The translations under genes were made by a program, and so were the position numbers. Under the pieces are notes generated by a model that was given only the letters and a program-made list of their open reading frames with translations, ran no database searches and was not told the origin of the DNA. From NCBI GenBank assembly GCA_029204225.1, contig CM055111.1, positions 14,527,011 through 14,591,010 on the forward strand: a DNA stretch of 64,000 nucleotides, in the 5' to 3' direction. Positions 61,210 through 64,000 of the stretch are shown here, one piece after another; the first letter of the stretch is position 1, and every line of letters begins with the position of its first letter. The DNA comes from Diphasiastrum complanatum. Taxonomy: Eukaryota > Streptophyta > Lycopodiopsida > Lycopodiales > Lycopodiaceae.

Positions 61210-63020
61210 TTAAAAGTTGTTGCAAAATCAAAATTTTGGTCAAAGGGGATACTTTTACACTATATGTGCAACACTTTATTTTTCAGCATTTGAGTACTAC
61301 TTGTTCTCTTCTATCCTAGAATGATTAAGATTTTTCAAGTTTTTTTCACAAGTTTAGCACTTCCTCTTTTTCGTTTTTTTTTTTGTGACCTTGTAGATTT
61401 TTGTATCATTGTCTTTCATATACTAAAGTGCTCCTAGTGCACATAATAGTTTTTGAATCTAATTACTGAAGTCAAGATACAATCAATCCAGTTTTCAAGT
61501 TATTCTATTAGCTTTTGGTAGCATTGTCACTTTCACATGTTTTGATGCCCAAGTTTTGAGACTCTTTTGGATCATTCATCTTTCTACCATGAGTCATTTC
61601 TATTGCATTTCACAATTCGTTAGTCTAACATCTAGAAGTGAGAGAGAGCATAATTCCTTCTTTTGCCAATTCTTGTCGCTTTAGTCTACTTTATTATTTA
61701 TATTTGTTGAATTTCCATTTTTTATTGTTGGCAAGTGTCATTTGTTAACAAATTTTCCTGGTACCAATTTATGTGAAAGTATATCAAAAAGGACCAAGAA
61801 TGGATCCAAATCAGATCCACAAGAGTGATTGGGTGTTAGAAGATTGATCTACCAATCTACACAAGATTAGATAGCATTAGATCAAAATTCATCAAATCTA
61901 CATCAAGAAATTTAACAAGAACAATCAAATATGATCAAAACTTTGCCTTGCTGGTTTCAGAAGTGTGAAAACCTGTCAGAGTACGGACTACCAGCAGAGA
62001 ATGAAGTACACTAAGCTTAGAAACCAATAGAAGCATAAAATCATAAGACAAATAGAGAGATTACTCAAGAAATGCTCCAAAAACCAAGATTTAGCTTGCT
62101 TGATTGTTATGGCCAAATATGCCTCTATATATACATGAGAGCTGCTGCTGACTCAGCTGATTTGGCACGTGTGAGAGTGCCTAGTCATCATAGGATCCAC
62201 CAATAATCATCAATATGGCACATGGTCCAAGATTCTTGACTTATAGCCACCTCCCTTGATTCGAGGCAATTTTCCTAATTTATAGGGACTTGCACAAATA
62301 TCTACTACAAGTGGGATCTCACCTATTACTGATGTTTTTTCACACGTGTGATCAATCCTATACATGTGTGAGATTACTCCCACCCATGTGAAATAGCTTT
62401 TCCTACCAATAAAATGATGCCAAGTTGCATACAACTAGAAAACTAGATTTTGGCCATTTTAGCCACTAGATCTCAAATCAAATGATATGTACAACCTATA
62501 TGATTGATCTAAATGATAAATGCATTTAATTCACACGTGGAACAGGCTCCACACATGTGTAATCATGATATGTACATAGATCTGGCCTAGATCAAGCATT
62601 CTTTTTGACATTTTCACAATTTCTTCTTAAGTGCTTAAAAGCTGCACTTGTTAGTTCAAATAGCTAGTTTGTAGCTACTAGCAACAGAGCTCATCCTTCA
62701 TCGCTCTTGTCTAGTATCAGAGTACTCAAGCTCTGTATTGGACATTTAATCAATAAAATTGTTTATCACTTAGCGATCGTTCTCTTTCTATTTTACTATT
62801 GATTTCTATCTTTGATGTATGGCTCTCAATCAACAATTCTTAGCTAAGCAGTATTAATCAACATCACTCATACAATATTGCCAATTGTTATAATGCTTCT
62901 TGTTCCTTTTGTTTCTCTTGAGGGACAACTCTATGTTTACTATGGTTCATCTAATGAGCATCAACTAGAGAATTCGATGACTATTTTGATACTTTCTTTA
63001 CTAATGGGCTTCATAATCCA
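61210..63020. other. AT-rich, possible LTR remnant, otherwise nothing recognised
   Basis: TCTAGTATCAGAGTACTC at about 62710 resembles a decayed initiator-Met primer site. The upstream sequence has LTR-like features (TATATATACATGAGAGC near 62125, repeated ACACGTGTG/CACATGTG words 62345-62560). Without a second LTR this stays a guess. No host exon was recognised. Confidence 0.3.
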
Positions 63021-63157
63021 TGGTGTGATGATTGCAAGATTGACAATGCTAAGATTTGATTGGCAAGCATAGTCGGATCTTGGTGGTATGATTGCAAGAT
63101 TGGCTATGCTAATACTTGATTCGCAGGCATAGCCAGATCTTGGTGGTATGCTTGCAA
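63021..63157. repeat. Tandem duplication, exact 60-bp period
   Basis: Units 63021-63080 and 63081-63140, with 17 bp of a third. Shared words are ATGATTGCAAGATTG, CTATGCTAA..TTGATT and GCATAG.C.GATCTTGGTGG. The period is a multiple of three and the frame 62878-63072 crosses it, but no coding evidence supports that frame. Confidence 0.93.
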
Positions 63158-63159
63158 TC

Positions 63160-64000
63160 AAGAGTCCTTCCTTGTCCAAGTGGAGAGATTTTCAGAAGGA
63201 TATCGTGTTGTGATTTGGACATCATACCTGCGTCATCTTGATTTTACACGTGAGGCATAGTCCAAGGGCTTCGTTATTTGTGAAATATTCCAAATATAGT
63301 AGCTGACCAAGATATTTGCCATGGGGTCACATTATCCTGGGAACATGGATTTTCACATAATCTAGATGCAATGGATGTTTTCATTTTAGCAAACGCAAAA
63401 TAACTAGAGGACTTAGATGGGTTATGTTCTTGGTGCACCGATAGTATGGGCTGTAGCTTAGATGGTAGAGCATGATTATCCAAACCCAATAGATGAGGTT
63501 GTTGAGGTAGTTACTACTATCATTATTGTTGAGCCACATAAGGTAATCTCTCTCTCTCTCTCTCTCTCTCTCAAGAGCCACAGTCAAAGGACATTGTACA
63601 TGAGCTAGAGGATATATCAAATGTTCTCGGCTCTTCCACACCCACTTGTGCATATGACAACTGTCCTACATCATCACTCTACTATTACTGGTAGAAAACC
63701 CAATGTGTATGCCCATTCCTAGTATTTATTCTCGAAGCTCACACATGAAACAAAAAACTATCTAATTTAGAATGCTTCGAAATTCTAGAGCTGTTCTAAA
63801 TTGGTCTTTCGGAATGGTCCCAAAATTCTAGAACTTTTTATTTCATTTTTCCTTTCGTGTTTCAGATGGGTATGTTTGAAAATGTAGAGGTACCGACAAT
63901 TTTCATCAAAAAATGATGAAGCTTCAGCCTAAATAGCTTTTGATCATTGGACGTAGAAGATGGGCCTTGATGTGAAAACGGAAAAATTTATCTAGTTCAT
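63160..64000. other. Right flank, only a short (CT)n at 63547-63572
   Basis: No gene was recognised. The CT run is about 13 units. GGGCTGTAGCTTAGATGGTA at about 63448 resembles a tRNA D-arm without a partner T-arm. Confidence 0.55.

Noticed and set aside
63445-63500. tRNA gene candidate (GGGCTGTAGCTTAGATGGTAG)
   Set aside because: D-arm resemblance only; no T-arm GGTTCGA and the stems do not pair.

Overview
This is nuclear DNA from a land plant with a large, repeat-rich genome. The evidence is spliced host genes with plant-type introns, a plant vacuolar/secretory-type serine carboxypeptidase, a likely plastid-targeted coiled-coil protein, and several Copia and Gypsy relics with plant-type primer sites. 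A fern or another large-genome non-flowering plant fits the long CT arrays and the LINE types, but I cannot fix the species.

Host genes. (1) Minus strand, 146-3431: a AAA+ ATPase of the katanin/VPS4/spastin kind, cut by the left edge, built from at least 14 very small exons that include 11- and 15-nt microexons and one GC-AG intron. (2) Minus strand, 10712-16783: a complete 9-exon serine carboxypeptidase (514 residues, catalytic Ser225/Asp413/His470). (3) Plus strand, 27678-28063: a first exon resembling a plastid transit peptide, preceded by a tandem array that repeats its start-codon region. (4) Plus strand, 43210-48309: in-phase coiled-coil exons. Exon 3 ends in the phase that exon set 4 needs, so both may be one gene with a 15-kb intron filled with transposons.

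Mobile DNA makes up most of the rest. LTR-element fossils: a Tat/Athila-type LTR with primer site (6661-8300), Copia relics (19.56-23.19, 29.47-32.87, 40.74-41.11 and 50.43-52.08 kb), an LTR with primer site split by a LINE (23.85-26.03 kb), a Gypsy element with both LTRs (33.2-38.97 kb) and a chromodomain Gypsy relic on the minus strand (59.0-60.64 kb). Non-LTR elements: a relic whose C-terminus looks like the restriction-like-endonuclease group (24.03-25.64 kb, minus), one LINE family seen three times (38.97-40.13, 49.92-50.42 and 53.25-56.78 kb), and tRNA-derived SINE-like units, of which the best (17365-17451) has perfect 15-bp target-site duplications.

Other structure: three short elements made of one palindromic word and its complement (GGTTCGAACC at 32.2 kb, GAAACGCGTTTC at 41.95 kb, GGACGCGTCC at 57.05 kb), a 170-bp inverted repeat inside a Copia LTR (51.4-51.9 kb), a purine-pyrimidine alternating tract at 8.76-8.94 kb, and long CT arrays tied to LINE tails. 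I saw no CRISPR array, no rRNA gene and no intact tRNA gene. The most unusual items are the start-codon tandem array at 26.8-27.7 kb and the palindromic-word elements.
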